The notes: a model not told the origin generated them from the letters alone. 51,223 nt of DNA from Porticoccaceae bacterium (GCA_902562425.1 CACETF010000016.1:1-51223); one strand, 5' to 3'. Positions 17,694 through 27,705 are shown, numbered from the stretch's first letter. Numbers and translations are program-made.

Positions 17694-18497
17694 ATGTCGG
17701 CAATTATCGTGGATGACGAGCCACTTGCCTTGGAGCTCTTAAGCAATATCTTGAGCGAGATTTATGATATAGAAGTAGCGTGCCATTGTCATAATGGTAG
17801 AGAAGCAATTGGTAAGATTGTAGAAATTCGTCCTGATTTAGTATTCCTTGATATTGAAATGCCAAAACTGACCGGTTTCGATGTGGTAGCGGCTCTGAGG
17901 GATAACTATACTCCTATGGTTATTTTTGTCACAGCATTTGATCGTTATGCGGTTAAAGCTTTTGATATAGATGCAGTCGACTATGTTTTAAAGCCGTTAG
18001 ATCCGAATCGTGTTGCCCTTGCGGTTGAAAGAGCGCGTTCCCGAAAGTTCAAAAATAATTCTAATATTAGTGCTCCAGATGATATTTCGTTAAAAAGAAA
18101 GGACGATTTTTCAGAACACTATGAAATAACAGAGAAGGTAAGCAATCGAGTTAGAACGCGAAGCGTGAAGGACAAACTTGTTATCAAGGATGCGGGAGTT
18201 TTAAACGTTGTAGCTTTTGCTGATATCGATTGGATTGATGCAGCTGGTGATTACATGTGTGTACATGCGGCGGGTAGAATACATATACTGAGAAGTACAA
18301 TGAAGCAACTTATGGAAAAGCTTGATGGTAATCTTTTCGTGCGCGTACATCGCTCTACTGTGGTCAACATCACTCGAGTGGTTTCAATACGATCCCTTCA
18401 AAAAGGTGGCAGCACACTGGTTTTAGAGAATGGTGAGTCTCTTAGAGTTAGCAGGAACTATAGACAGCATGTGTCACGTCTATTTTCGCATTTTTAA
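17694..18497 (+). CDS. LytTR-family response regulator
   Basis: A 267-residue regulator when started at the ATG at 17694, which has GGGGG just upstream; in-frame GTG codons at 17685 and 17691 are alternatives, the first overlapping the kinase stop. The receiver domain has the acidic pocket VDDEP (6-10), phosphoacceptor Asp53 in FLDIEMP, and the conserved Thr and Lys in FVTAFD and YVLKPLD. After a polar linker, residues ~160-267 are a LytTR DNA-binding domain (VNVVAFADIDWIDAAGDYMCVH; FVRVHRSTVVNI). It should bind tandem short repeats at its target promoters. It pairs with the upstream kinase and precedes the GH3 gene. Confidence 0.9.
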   Translation: MSAIIVDDEPLALELLSNILSEIYDIEVACHCHNGREAIGKIVEIRPDLVFLDIEMPKLTGFDVVAALRDNYTPMVIFVTAFDRYAVKAFDIDAVDYVLKPLDPNRVALAVERARSRKFKNNSNISAPDDISLKRKDDFSEHYEITEKVSNRVRTRSVKDKLVIKDAGVLNVVAFADIDWIDAAGDYMCVHAAGRIHILRSTMKQLMEKLDGNLFVRVHRSTVVNITRVVSIRSLQKGGSTLVLENGESLRVSRNYRQHVSRLFSHF

Positions 18498-18670
18498 TTT
18501 TGATAATTTAATGCATCAATAACCCCAGATATCACAGTGCTCACCTCAGATTTACCGATACTCACACTGGCAAAATATTTTCCCTAGATTTATTATACCG
18601 CTCGGTTAAGTTTCAGTTATTTGAATCAACTAATACGAGTCGTAAGAAGAGCATGTAGAGAGATTGAAAA

Positions 18671-21178
18671 ATGAGCAAGTCAATATGCTACGGCAGGTGT
18701 AAAAGAAATTTGGGACGAGCTAGCCTTACTTTTTTTACCGTTTGTTTCTTGACTTCCATTCATGCCGACTATGACTCGGAAATGGTGGAGCAGCGTTTAG
18801 AAAAACTTATATCATCGATGACTATTGAACAAAAGGTCGGGCAGATGGTCCAAGGAAACATAACTCATGTGACCCCAGACGATGTATCTCGTTATTTCCT
18901 TGGGTCTGTGCTAAATGGAGGTGGCTCTTGGCCAAATGGGCGCAAAGAATCCTCCATATACGACTGGCTTGATGCAGCAGACAGTTATCATGAAGCTTCT
19001 TTAGATACAAGGTACGGGAGTGCTGGAATCCCAATAATCTGGGGCACTGACGCTGTCCATGGTCATAATAATGTTAAAGGGGCGACTCTCTTCCCACATA
19101 ATATATCTCTGGGAGCGACGAGGAATGTTGACTTAGTTCGCGAAATTGGCGAAGCAACAGCGCGTGAGGTGTCCGTTACGGGCTTAGATTGGGTCTTCGC
19201 TCCGACTATCGCGGTGTCAATGGATACTCGTTGGGGACGTGCATACGAGAGCTACAGTGATGATACGCAAATCGTAAGTGACTACGCTTCGGCAATGATT
19301 TTAGGCTTACAGGGAAAACTGCACCAACTCCCAGATCCTGGCAGAGTCATTGCAACTGCAAAACATTTCATTGGTGATGGCGGAACCATTCGGGGTGTTG
19401 ATCAGGGAGATACACGTCTCAGTTTAGAAGATTTGCTAAGGATACATGGCCACGGATATAAAAAAGCGATAGAAGCAAATACACAAACGGTCATGGCCTC
19501 GTTTAATAGTTGGAATGGTAAAAAGATTCACGGCAGCAAACAGTTGCTAACTGATGTGCTAAAGACAGACATGGGCTTCGATGGGTTTGTGGTTGGTGAC
19601 TGGGATGGTCACGGCCAAGTTGAGGGCTGCAAGAATACCAGCTGTGCCCAGGCAATTTTAGCAGGAATAGACATGTTCATGGTGCCCAAGCAGTGGAAGA
19701 AATTTATCGCAAATACACTAAAGCAGGTTCGCGATGGAGAAGTTCCCATGTCTAGAATCGATGATGCGGTTAGGAGAATTCTGCGGGTTAAAATACGAGC
19801 TGGTTTGTTTTCGAAGGAGCGACCCTCAAAGAGGTTATTAGCTGGGGATCTCGCTATTATGGGCTCCTCAGAACATCGCGCTCTTGCACGCAGGGCAGTG
19901 AGGGAATCACTCGTGCTCTTGAAAAATAATGGCGGAATTTTACCTCTCCGCGGAAAACCTAAGCTATTGGTAGGGGGTGATGGAGCCGACAGTGTTGCGA
20001 AACAATCCGGCGGTTGGACCCTGAGCTGGCAAGGAAATAAAAATATTCCAACAGATTTTCCGGGGGCCACATCCATATTTGAAGGGCTTAAGAAAGCGGT
20101 GGAGGATATAGGAGGCTCCGCTGAATTAACAACAAACGATAGCTGGAGCGATGTTTTCAATCCAGATGTCGCTGTGGTTGTGTTCGGAGAGGATCCCTAT
20201 GCGGAGGGAGTAGGTGATCGAGAGGATTTATTATTTTGCGATTCGTATTCTGATAACCTTCGGCTTCTTTCGCGGCTGAGGGAGAAGGGTATTCCGGTTG
20301 TGTCAGTGATGCTTACCGGAAGACCCTTGATAGTTAACTCTCAGATTAATCAGTCTGAGGCTTTTGTTGTTGCATGGCTACCCGGTAGCGAGGGTAATGG
20401 TATCGCTGATGTTTTGGTAGCAGACAAGTATGATCGACCGAGATTTAACTTTACAGGAACACTACCCTTCGGTTGGCCGGATGTCGAGATGTCAAAGGGA
20501 AATCCGGATTTGCCAGCTTCGTTGATGTTATTTGAAAGAGGATATGGAAAAAGCTATGGAGACACAGAGAATGTGAAGGCTGACTTGACGGAAGTTGCTT
20601 GTGCACGAAAAGAATTGAAGCCGTTGGTAATTTTTAATGGAACAACGCGAAAACCATTTGCGGCTTACGTGGCTGACTCAGCGGATTATACTATCCCTGT
20701 GTCTGGCGCAAGTACAGTTTCGCCATCTCAATCTTTGTCGGTAATGACGGTTGACGGAGATGTTCAGGAAGACTCAAGGTTGGTAACTTGGAGTAGTGAT
20801 GATGATAGGGATATTGGTGGTGAATTTTTTTGGAGATCATCCTCTGTCCTCGACTGGAGAGACTACCTAGACCAAGATGCGGCTTTATCCATGACCTTTA
20901 AAGTCATAGAGCAGCCTGAGGGGTCAGTCGTCCAGGAAGTGGATTGTGGAATTTCATGTAGTGCAGAACTTAACATGGGTGGGTTTTTTAGAAATGTTCC
21001 GGAGGACCAGTGGGTAAGAAGTGCTGTGCCGCTCAGGTGTTTTGTGAGGGCGGGGGCGGACTTAAGCCAGGTGAGAGCCCCTTTGATTCTGAAGACTAGA
21101 AAAACATTTTCCATCATGATCAAAGATTTGAGATTGTCAACCGATTTGCCCGAAAGTGCAATAATGCAATGTGATTGA
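18671..21178 (+). CDS. GH3 exo-beta-glucosidase of the ExoP type
   Basis: An 835-residue secreted or periplasmic GH3 enzyme. A signal peptide (about 1-32, ending SIHA) is followed by the (beta/alpha)8 domain with KHFIGDGG (231-238) and the nucleophile Asp310 in VVGDWDG, the C-terminal sandwich domain (WTLSWQGN; VVFGEDPYAEGVGDRE), and a final ExoP galactose-binding-like domain (~660-825). This last domain has a C-x3-C pair (759/763) and DLSQV, echoing the N-terminal domain of the GH16 enzyme at 14033. Closest in type to exo-1,3/1,4-beta-glucanases that release glucose from laminari- or cello-oligosaccharides. The ATG has AGAGAG upstream. It stands alone downstream of the two-component pair, with about 190 bases of AT-rich DNA before it. 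Confidence 0.9.
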   Translation: MSKSICYGRCKRNLGRASLTFFTVCFLTSIHADYDSEMVEQRLEKLISSMTIEQKVGQMVQGNITHVTPDDVSRYFLGSVLNGGGSWPNGRKESSIYDWLDAADSYHEASLDTRYGSAGIPIIWGTDAVHGHNNVKGATLFPHNISLGATRNVDLVREIGEATAREVSVTGLDWVFAPTIAVSMDTRWGRAYESYSDDTQIVSDYASAMILGLQGKLHQLPDPGRVIATAKHFIGDGGTIRGVDQGDTRLSLEDLLRIHGHGYKKAIEANTQTVMASFNSWNGKKIHGSKQLLTDVLKTDMGFDGFVVGDWDGHGQVEGCKNTSCAQAILAGIDMFMVPKQWKKFIANTLKQVRDGEVPMSRIDDAVRRILRVKIRAGLFSKERPSKRLLAGDLAIMGSSEHRALARRAVRESLVLLKNNGGILPLRGKPKLLVGGDGADSVAKQSGGWTLSWQGNKNIPTDFPGATSIFEGLKKAVEDIGGSAELTTNDSWSDVFNPDVAVVVFGEDPYAEGVGDREDLLFCDSYSDNLRLLSRLREKGIPVVSVMLTGRPLIVNSQINQSEAFVVAWLPGSEGNGIADVLVADKYDRPRFNFTGTLPFGWPDVEMSKGNPDLPASLMLFERGYGKSYGDTENVKADLTEVACARKELKPLVIFNGTTRKPFAAYVADSADYTIPVSGASTVSPSQSLSVMTVDGDVQEDSRLVTWSSDDDRDIGGEFFWRSSSVLDWRDYLDQDAALSMTFKVIEQPEGSVVQEVDCGISCSAELNMGGFFRNVPEDQWVRSAVPLRCFVRAGADLSQVRAPLILKTRKTFSIMIKDLRLSTDLPESAIMQCD

Positions 21179-21201
21179 CGAGCTGAATTCAGTGTAGGTT
21201 A

Positions 21202-21996
21202 TTAAATTCCAAAGAACATTTTTGCATTTTCACTGGTTTTATCGATAATTTCATTGACTGACTCAAGCCTATGAGTTGCGATTTTTTTTGCGATCCATGG
21301 AAGAAATGACGGTTCATTTCGTTTATTCCTCGGTTTAAAGATCATATTTTGAGGAAGAAGATATGGCGCATCGGTTTCAATCATAAGGCGGTTTATGGGG
21401 ATATCGGCCACAATAGTTTGTAAATCGCAACCTCGACGCATGTCGCATATCCATCCAGTTATACCAATATATAGATCCATATCAAGATATTTGTGAAGGG
21501 TTGCTCGGTCTCCAGTGAAGCAGTGAATAACTGCTTTTGAAATATGTTCTCGATAATCGCTCAAAATTTCTAATTGCCGCGTGGCGGCATCCCTCTCGTG
21601 TAAAAATAGTGGTAAGCCAATTTTCTTGGCCAGTTCTATATGTCCAACAAAAGACTCCTGTTGGTCTTTTGGCGTTGCAAGGTTCCTATAAAAATCTAAT
21701 CCTGTCTCTCCTATCGCAACTACTGCATCTTTACCCGCGAGGTCATACAATTTTTCAGATGCAGTCCCGGTGAACTGCTCAGCATTGTGCGGGTGGATGC
21801 CGACAGTTGCGTGGAGCATGTTCGGAAAATCGTGAGAAAAAACATTACAAATATCGATTGTTTCTTTTGACTCGGAAATTGATGTTCCCGTCAGAACTAA
21901 TTTTTCCACACCAGCGTCCAAGGCATTTTGAAGTACCGCGCGTCTGTCATCTTTAAAACGATGACTTGATAAATTAACACCAATGTCTATTAACAT
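21202..21996 (-). CDS. tatD: TatD family metal-dependent DNase
   Basis: A 264-residue TIM-barrel hydrolase. The N-terminus reads LIDIGVNLSSHRF, as in TatD proper, which lacks the usual HxH of YcfH/YjjV. Further metal and substrate residues are visible in VGIHPH, AIGETGLDFYRN, LFLHERDA, VIHCFTG and IETDAPYLLP. TatD is a 3'-5' exodeoxyribonuclease linked to DNA repair and turnover. It follows slt by 17 bases on the same strand and is probably co-transcribed. It converges on the GH3 gene with a 23-base gap, which marks the junction between the glucan island and core genes. Confidence 0.9.
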   Translation of the reverse strand: MLIDIGVNLSSHRFKDDRRAVLQNALDAGVEKLVLTGTSISESKETIDICNVFSHDFPNMLHATVGIHPHNAEQFTGTASEKLYDLAGKDAVVAIGETGLDFYRNLATPKDQQESFVGHIELAKKIGLPLFLHERDAATRQLEILSDYREHISKAVIHCFTGDRATLHKYLDMDLYIGITGWICDMRRGCDLQTIVADIPINRLMIETDAPYLLPQNMIFKPRNKRNEPSFLPWIAKKIATHRLESVNEIIDKTSENAKMFFGI

Positions 21997-22013
21997 AAAA
22001 ATTTTCTTAAAAG

Positions 22014-24086
22014 TCAGAGTAAAAGTTCAAACTCATCGGGCTCTAGCATCCTTCTTTGGGACCCTATTTTATGGGAATAAATGGCCGAATACATCAGCAC
22101 GCTCTTCACATAGTTTCGTGTTTCTCGGAAGGGAATTAGTTCAATCCATAGGTCAAACGTTAGTTTGCCACTACTCCTTGAGAGCCAGGTACTCACACGT
22201 TCGGGTCCTGCATTATAAGAAGCCAGTGCCAATATTCTATTATTATCATAACGTTCTAGAAGACTTTTGAAATAACTAGATCCAATGAGTAAATTTTTCT
22301 CTATCTCGAATAGTTGTAGACTGTTTTTGTATGGAATATTGAGTGACATAGCCGTTGATTTTGCTGTCTGTGGCATTATTTGGAGAAGACCTACTGCGCC
22401 TGCTCTTGATACCGCCTGCAGTTCAAAAGCGCTCTCTTGTCGAGCGATGGCGAAAAGCAAATGTGGCTGAACATTTGAATTGATTGATACTGAATTAATT
22501 GAAGGTTCAAATGCCAGAGGGAACCGGATGTCCAGATCATCCCAATATTTAGCAGACGCCATCGCTATAATTGCGCGGCTATGCCAATTCCACTCATGAG
22601 TGAGTTGAGCAGCAGCGATCCATTGTGCTCTGTCGAAGTTACGTGTCCCTGAATTCCATTCGCGAGTAGCCTCTACTTTATTGCCATGGAAATGTAGTTC
22701 TCTTGCTCGTAATAGAGCGTCAATGGCCCCAACCTTATCCAAAACAGTTTTATCTATGGGTGCTGGCTTATAATTTAAGTTATAGTTCTGACGCAACTTG
22801 TCGCTGATGACAAAACCATAAAAATCACGTTCCTCCGCAAGTTGCATTTTTAGTTTAACTGCGTCCCGCCTCTGAAAATTAATATTATTTTCCAAACTTT
22901 GGATATGCCAGTAGCGCCAAATACTTTTTTTCTGCATAGTGAGAGGTAATTTGCCGATCCATTTTTCAACATCAGTCCAATTTTGTTCTCCTAAAGCATG
23001 ACGGATCCTCCATTCGATAAGGTCTCCGTTGTGGTCAGTGTTAATTAGTTCAGCATATTCATGCAGAACTCTGTCTGCAGCTTCATTTGCATCATTCTTG
23101 ATAAATGATTTTACGAGTTTTGAGATGAATTTATGCGAGTCCTCGTTAGCGACTAAAACGCGGTCATCCCAGTTGAACCATAGATCATGCGCTTTTATTG
23201 GATTGTGATTAGCGAGGTCACCAAGTGTATATGCGACTAATAGGGCTGACCTCTTATTTGACATAAGGATGTTAATAGCACTGTTAAGGTAATTTGGATC
23301 CTGTCTGATTTTTAAAAAAGATTCAGTAAGCTCCTTCGTTTTTGTGTCTGTGATAAATTGGTTTGCGTAAGTTGCTAACGAGTAATTATGCTCGCGAACC
23401 GAATGATTAAAGCGTTCCCAAGCATGATCGGTGGTTATGGCTTTGTGTCTGAAGAGAATGCGGAAAAGCGGGTCACATTGGCGAGGTTGAGAGTGCCCGA
23501 CAGTCCAAAGTGCGATTCCACCTTTGAGAGCTTCCTCTTGACGTTGCCGATTATAAAGCGCCTCAAAATATTGACATTGGCGAGAAATACTCGCCTCCTC
23601 AGGAGCATAATACTTAAGATAGTTAGTCCACTGAGCTCTATGAGCTAAATATTCTAACCATTTTGAACGCAGTCGGTATGCTAAGACAGAGTTTTTGTGA
23701 GTTGCTAGAAAATTTGAAATTTTTCCACGGTTAGGTATGCTCATTTTCTCTAGAAGTTCTTTGTAATCAAGGTAAGGATAAAGAGGATAGCCCTCTAGAT
23801 TACGCTTAATTAAACGTAATTTTCGCCAGTTACCGCGGTCAGCTAGCTTTTGTGCTTTACTGTAAATTTCTCTGTAGCTAGAGAGGCTACTTTCATCATA
23901 AATTATTTTTTTAGGGATTTGAGACAAGCTGCTCATATTTGCAAATGCAAATGAGTTCAATTCAGCGAATAGGAGAATGGAAAGTAAAATAACCTTAACT
24001 ATGTTATTTTTTGGTTTTGAAATAATAAATGTGTGTAACAATTTGTTTCCTTGCTTCGATAGAAGAGGGGTCGGTTTGGTTGGCAC
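22014..24086 (-). CDS. slt: Soluble lytic murein transglycosylase
   Basis: A 690-residue periplasmic protein of Slt70 type. It begins with GTG preceded by AGGAG; an N-terminal tail leads to a hydrophobic signal (about residues 28-50, ILLSILLFAELNSFAFA). A long alpha-helical superhelix follows. The C-terminal SLT domain holds ARQESAF (catalytic Glu about 551), GAVGLLQIMPQTA, LASYNAGP and the ETRNYVKSVL motif. It cleaves the MurNAc-GlcNAc bond of peptidoglycan with formation of 1,6-anhydroMurNAc, the product later processed by NagZ, which is encoded at 29029. It probably forms an operon with tatD. Confidence 0.92.
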   Translation of the reverse strand: MPTKPTPLLSKQGNKLLHTFIISKPKNNIVKVILLSILLFAELNSFAFANMSSLSQIPKKIIYDESSLSSYREIYSKAQKLADRGNWRKLRLIKRNLEGYPLYPYLDYKELLEKMSIPNRGKISNFLATHKNSVLAYRLRSKWLEYLAHRAQWTNYLKYYAPEEASISRQCQYFEALYNRQRQEEALKGGIALWTVGHSQPRQCDPLFRILFRHKAITTDHAWERFNHSVREHNYSLATYANQFITDTKTKELTESFLKIRQDPNYLNSAINILMSNKRSALLVAYTLGDLANHNPIKAHDLWFNWDDRVLVANEDSHKFISKLVKSFIKNDANEAADRVLHEYAELINTDHNGDLIEWRIRHALGEQNWTDVEKWIGKLPLTMQKKSIWRYWHIQSLENNINFQRRDAVKLKMQLAEERDFYGFVISDKLRQNYNLNYKPAPIDKTVLDKVGAIDALLRARELHFHGNKVEATREWNSGTRNFDRAQWIAAAQLTHEWNWHSRAIIAMASAKYWDDLDIRFPLAFEPSINSVSINSNVQPHLLFAIARQESAFELQAVSRAGAVGLLQIMPQTAKSTAMSLNIPYKNSLQLFEIEKNLLIGSSYFKSLLERYDNNRILALASYNAGPERVSTWLSRSSGKLTFDLWIELIPFRETRNYVKSVLMYSAIYSHKIGSQRRMLEPDEFELLL

Positions 24087-24295
24087 TGGCTCCTAAAGCT
24101 TAAAACATGCTTTATTTTTGAACAAGTCTCAAAACTACTTCGTGTGTGGATTAATTTAGAATGATTGGGGAGAGGTGTTATTTGAACCTTTTAAAATTGG
24201 TTGGCCCACTTGACTGAAACAAAAGAAATAACAAAATAAGAATTCGAGTTTTTATCTTCCCAAGTGTATTTTAGTCAGAATCATTATGGTGATAC

Positions 24296-24778
24296 ATGGC
24301 AGATTGGATATTAATTTTAGTGATTGTAACGGCTGCATTGACTCCTGTTTTTGGTATGAGAACCTCTCGTCGACAGGATCACATAGTAAAGTTAAGGCGA
24401 AGAGCTCGCACCCTTGGGTTGCAGATTTCACTGAATCGTCGTCCAGATGCTTTGGAGCATGAGAGCAGTTTGGAATTTATTTGCTACAAGATTCATTGGA
24501 AAACTGATCGCTCTCGAAAAAATTGGGTGCTTCATTGTTTCAGCAATCGCGGAAAGAGTTCCCCTATTGAGGGTTGGAATTGGTTTGACGGGATACCAGA
24601 CTCTGATGTAACTGAAGTTTTAGAGTCAGTTATCACTCAAGCTCCGAACTCTATAATTGCCATTGTATCTGATGAGGTTGGTGTCGGCATTATTTGGGGA
24701 GAAAAAGAGACTATTGATGTTGTTGATTCTTTGCATGAAATGCTGCAATTAATGAGGAACACCCTAGAGAAAAAGTAA
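24296..24778 (+). CDS. Small conserved-type membrane-anchored protein of unknown function
   Basis: A 160-residue protein with one N-terminal hydrophobic segment (residues 3-20, WILILVIVTAALTPVFG) and a basic stretch just after it (RRQDHIVKLRRRARTLG), which puts the remainder in the cytoplasm. The soluble part contains Trp-rich segments (IEGWNWFDG) and VGVGIIWGEKE. I do not recognise a family. It sits about 155 bases upstream of topA on the same strand, a place where Pseudomonas-type genomes also carry small uncharacterised genes. ATG start; base usage looks like that of its neighbours. Confidence 0.65.
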   Translation: MADWILILVIVTAALTPVFGMRTSRRQDHIVKLRRRARTLGLQISLNRRPDALEHESSLEFICYKIHWKTDRSRKNWVLHCFSNRGKSSPIEGWNWFDGIPDSDVTEVLESVITQAPNSIIAIVSDEVGVGIIWGEKETIDVVDSLHEMLQLMRNTLEKK

Positions 24779-24934
24779 TCTAAAACTTGACCAAAGGGGG
24801 TACAAACGCGTATATATCGCGGCAGTTCCATAAAATAAAGATTTGATTACAGATCAAAACGGAGTAGTGCAGCTACTAATTACGGCTGCTTGAAACCGTT
24901 GTCGTGACATAGGCAGACATCAAGGCAGGCAAAA

Positions 24935-27589
24935 ATGCGGAAATCTTTAGTAATCGTAGAGTCCCCAGCAAAGGCGAAAACGATTAATAAATATTTGGGA
25001 GAAAACTTCGTTGTCAAGTCCAGTGTTGGTCACATTCGAGACCTTCCATCTCGGGCAACACGGGCTAGCATAGACCCCAAGGAGCGAGCAAGACTGGCGG
25101 CCCTCACGCGGAAAATGACTTCAGAAGAAAAGCGGCGACACAAAGAGACCAAAGCTAAACACCAGCTATACAACAGCATGGGCATTAACCCGGAAAAAGG
25201 GTGGAGCGCTCAATATGATACTTTGCCTGGTAAAGAAAAAGTAGTTGGTGAACTGAGGAGTCTTGCAAAAAAGTCAGACGTTATTTATCTAGCTACTGAT
25301 ATGGACCGGGAAGGGGAGGCCATCGCTTGGCACTTGACTAAAGTAATTGGAGGCGACGCCCGTCGATTTAAGCGAGTAGTATTTAATGAAATTACTAAGA
25401 ATGCTATTCAGCAAGCATTTGCGGCCCCCGGTGAGCTTAATATTGATCGTGTGGATGCTCAGCAGGCCAGACGTTTCTTAGATAGAATTGTTGGTTTTAT
25501 GGTCTCTCCTCTGCTTTGGGAAAAAGTGGGTCGAGGATTGTCAGCGGGGAGAGTGCAATCAGTGGCCTTAAAAATGCTTGTCGAGAGGGAAAGAGAAATT
25601 AGGGCTTATGAGCCAGAGGAGTTTTGGACTGTTACCGCGGACGTGATCTTTGGAGACGACGCTGAATTAACAATAGAAGTCAAGACACACGGAAATGAGG
25701 CTTTTCGTCCCTTGAATAAGTCTCAAGCTGATGAAGCGTGCGCTCGTTTGCAGAGTTCACATTTTGTCGTCGAAAACCGCGAGGATAAACCAACATCCTC
25801 TAAGCCAAGTCCACCATTTATTACCTCTACTTTGCAGCAAGCAGCGAGCACTCGACTGCGTTTTGGGGTGAAGAGGACCATGGCGTTAGCACAGCGGCTT
25901 TATGAGGCAGGGTACATTACTTACATGCGAACGGATTCCACTAATGTGAGTCAAGATGCTATTAGTGCTTGCAGAGGGCTAATAGAGCAGAAGTATCCGA
26001 AGCGTTATCTTGCAAAAGAGATTAATGTATATGGCAGCAATTCATCTGCTCAAGATGCTCACGAATGTATAAGACCATCTAATGTGAACCTAACATCATC
26101 TTTAATCATTGGAGTAGAGCGTGATGCAGTAAGGCTATATGAGATTATTTGGCAGCAGTTTATTGCGTCTCAGATGTCACCAGCTGAATTTTTATCGACC
26201 ACCATACGCTTCTCGGCGGGTGATTATGGATTAGTGGCAAGAGGCAGGATTACTCGCTTTGATGGGTATTTGGCTATGATCCCAAATTATCGCAAGGGTG
26301 AAAAAGATGTCGAAGTACCAGACCTTAAAACCGGTGACAGCGTTGGTCTTGTGAGCCTTAACCCTAAACAGCACTTTACAAAACCTCCACCTCGCTATTC
26401 AGAGGCGGCTTTAGTTAAGGAATTAGAAAAGCGGGCTGTGGGAAGACCGTCGACATACGCGTCTATAATTTCAACTATCCAAGACAGGGGTTATGTGCGA
26501 ATTACAAATCGGCGTTTATTTGCCGAGAAGATTGGAGATATTGTTACTGATAGGTTGTCAGAAAGCTTTGCTGGCTTAATGGACTATGGTTTCACGGCTA
26601 CAATGGAAGAGAGATTAGATCAGGTCGCCTCAGGGTCGCTAAATTGGAAGAAATTGTTGGACAATTTTTATGCTGACTTTTGCGAACAACTTGATATTGC
26701 AAAAGGCAGTAGAGAGGGTATGCGTCCCAATTTGCCCTCTATCACAGACATTGTCTGTGCCAATCCGGGGTGTGGACGACCTATGACGATAAGAACTGCT
26801 GGCACGGGCGTGTTTTTGGCATGTTCCGGTTACGGACTACCGCCCAAGGAACGGTGCAAATCGACAATAAATTTGACACCCGGCGATGACGCAATAAATA
26901 TTGAAGAAGATGATGAGGCAGAATCCAAGAGTTTATTAAGACGTAAAAGGTGTGCAATCTGTAATACCTCGATGGATAGCTACCTTGTTGATACAGGACG
27001 AAAGCTTCACGTATGCGGCAATAACCCTGATTGCGAGGGTTTCCAAGTAGAAATGGGACAATATGTAATAAAAGGTTATGAGGGCCCAGTAATTGACTGT
27101 GATAAGTGCCAGAGTCAAATGCAACTCAAGACTGGCCGCTTTGGCAAATATTTTGGTTGCACGGGTACATCGGATGACGGCCAAGCTTGCAAAAATACGC
27201 GCAAACTGTTGCGAAGTGGCCAGATAGCTCCCCCAAAGACTGATCCGATTTCGATGCCTGAGCTAAGATGTGAAAAGGTTGAGGATCATTATGTCCTTCG
27301 AGACGGTGCGTCTGGATTGTTTTTGGCGGCTAGTCAGTTTCCGCGGCATCGAGAAACAAGGGCGCCGACCGTTGCTGAGTTGCAACCTTATGGGGCAGTG
27401 ATTGACCCTAAATATCAGTTTTTGTTGACCGCACCAACTGAAGATCCAGATGGTTTTCCCACTGTGATTCGTTATAGTCGGAAGACAAAAGAGCAGTATA
27501 TTAGAAGTGAAAAAAATGGTAAGGCCCTAGGTTGGACTGCTTTCTATTCGGGAGGAAGATGGGAGGAGAAGGTACAAGGTACAAAATAA
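24935..27589 (+). CDS. topA: DNA topoisomerase I
   Basis: An 884-residue type IA topoisomerase. The Toprim domain has SLVIVESPAKAKTI at the N-terminus and the acidic triad in TDMDREGE (Asp122, Asp124, Glu127). The active-site tyrosine is Tyr330 in YITYMRTDS. The C-terminal region carries zinc-ribbon repeats with CxxxxC or CxxC pairs (CANPGC, CAICN, CDKC...GCTGT) and ends in basic segments. It relaxes negative supercoils. The ATG at 24935 has a purine-rich AGGCAGG upstream. Length matches the family. Confidence 0.96.
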   Translation: MRKSLVIVESPAKAKTINKYLGENFVVKSSVGHIRDLPSRATRASIDPKERARLAALTRKMTSEEKRRHKETKAKHQLYNSMGINPEKGWSAQYDTLPGKEKVVGELRSLAKKSDVIYLATDMDREGEAIAWHLTKVIGGDARRFKRVVFNEITKNAIQQAFAAPGELNIDRVDAQQARRFLDRIVGFMVSPLLWEKVGRGLSAGRVQSVALKMLVEREREIRAYEPEEFWTVTADVIFGDDAELTIEVKTHGNEAFRPLNKSQADEACARLQSSHFVVENREDKPTSSKPSPPFITSTLQQAASTRLRFGVKRTMALAQRLYEAGYITYMRTDSTNVSQDAISACRGLIEQKYPKRYLAKEINVYGSNSSAQDAHECIRPSNVNLTSSLIIGVERDAVRLYEIIWQQFIASQMSPAEFLSTTIRFSAGDYGLVARGRITRFDGYLAMIPNYRKGEKDVEVPDLKTGDSVGLVSLNPKQHFTKPPPRYSEAALVKELEKRAVGRPSTYASIISTIQDRGYVRITNRRLFAEKIGDIVTDRLSESFAGLMDYGFTATMEERLDQVASGSLNWKKLLDNFYADFCEQLDIAKGSREGMRPNLPSITDIVCANPGCGRPMTIRTAGTGVFLACSGYGLPPKERCKSTINLTPGDDAINIEEDDEAESKSLLRRKRCAICNTSMDSYLVDTGRKLHVCGNNPDCEGFQVEMGQYVIKGYEGPVIDCDKCQSQMQLKTGRFGKYFGCTGTSDDGQACKNTRKLLRSGQIAPPKTDPISMPELRCEKVEDHYVLRDGASGLFLAASQFPRHRETRAPTVAELQPYGAVIDPKYQFLLTAPTEDPDGFPTVIRYSRKTKEQYIRSEKNGKALGWTAFYSGGRWEEKVQGTK

Positions 27590-27705
27590 GTTGTCACATG
27601 CTGCACATTGGGAGCTTATGATGGAGTGACGGAGTACCCTTGCCGATGTATAGTAGAAGCAAGTTTTAATTTAACGTGTTAAACACAGTAACTGGAGAGC
27701 CTCTA

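Noticed and set aside
18602..18621. Two similar direct 9-mers (TCGGTTAAG and TCAGTTATT) upstream of the GH3 gene as LytTR sites
   Set aside because: They are 11 bases apart, about half the usual LytTR spacing, and each misses the consensus at one position. The match could be chance.
19609..20160. Open frame of 183 codons antisense to the GH3 gene
   Set aside because: It lies wholly within a complete GH3 gene and shows no domain; it is a frame shadow.
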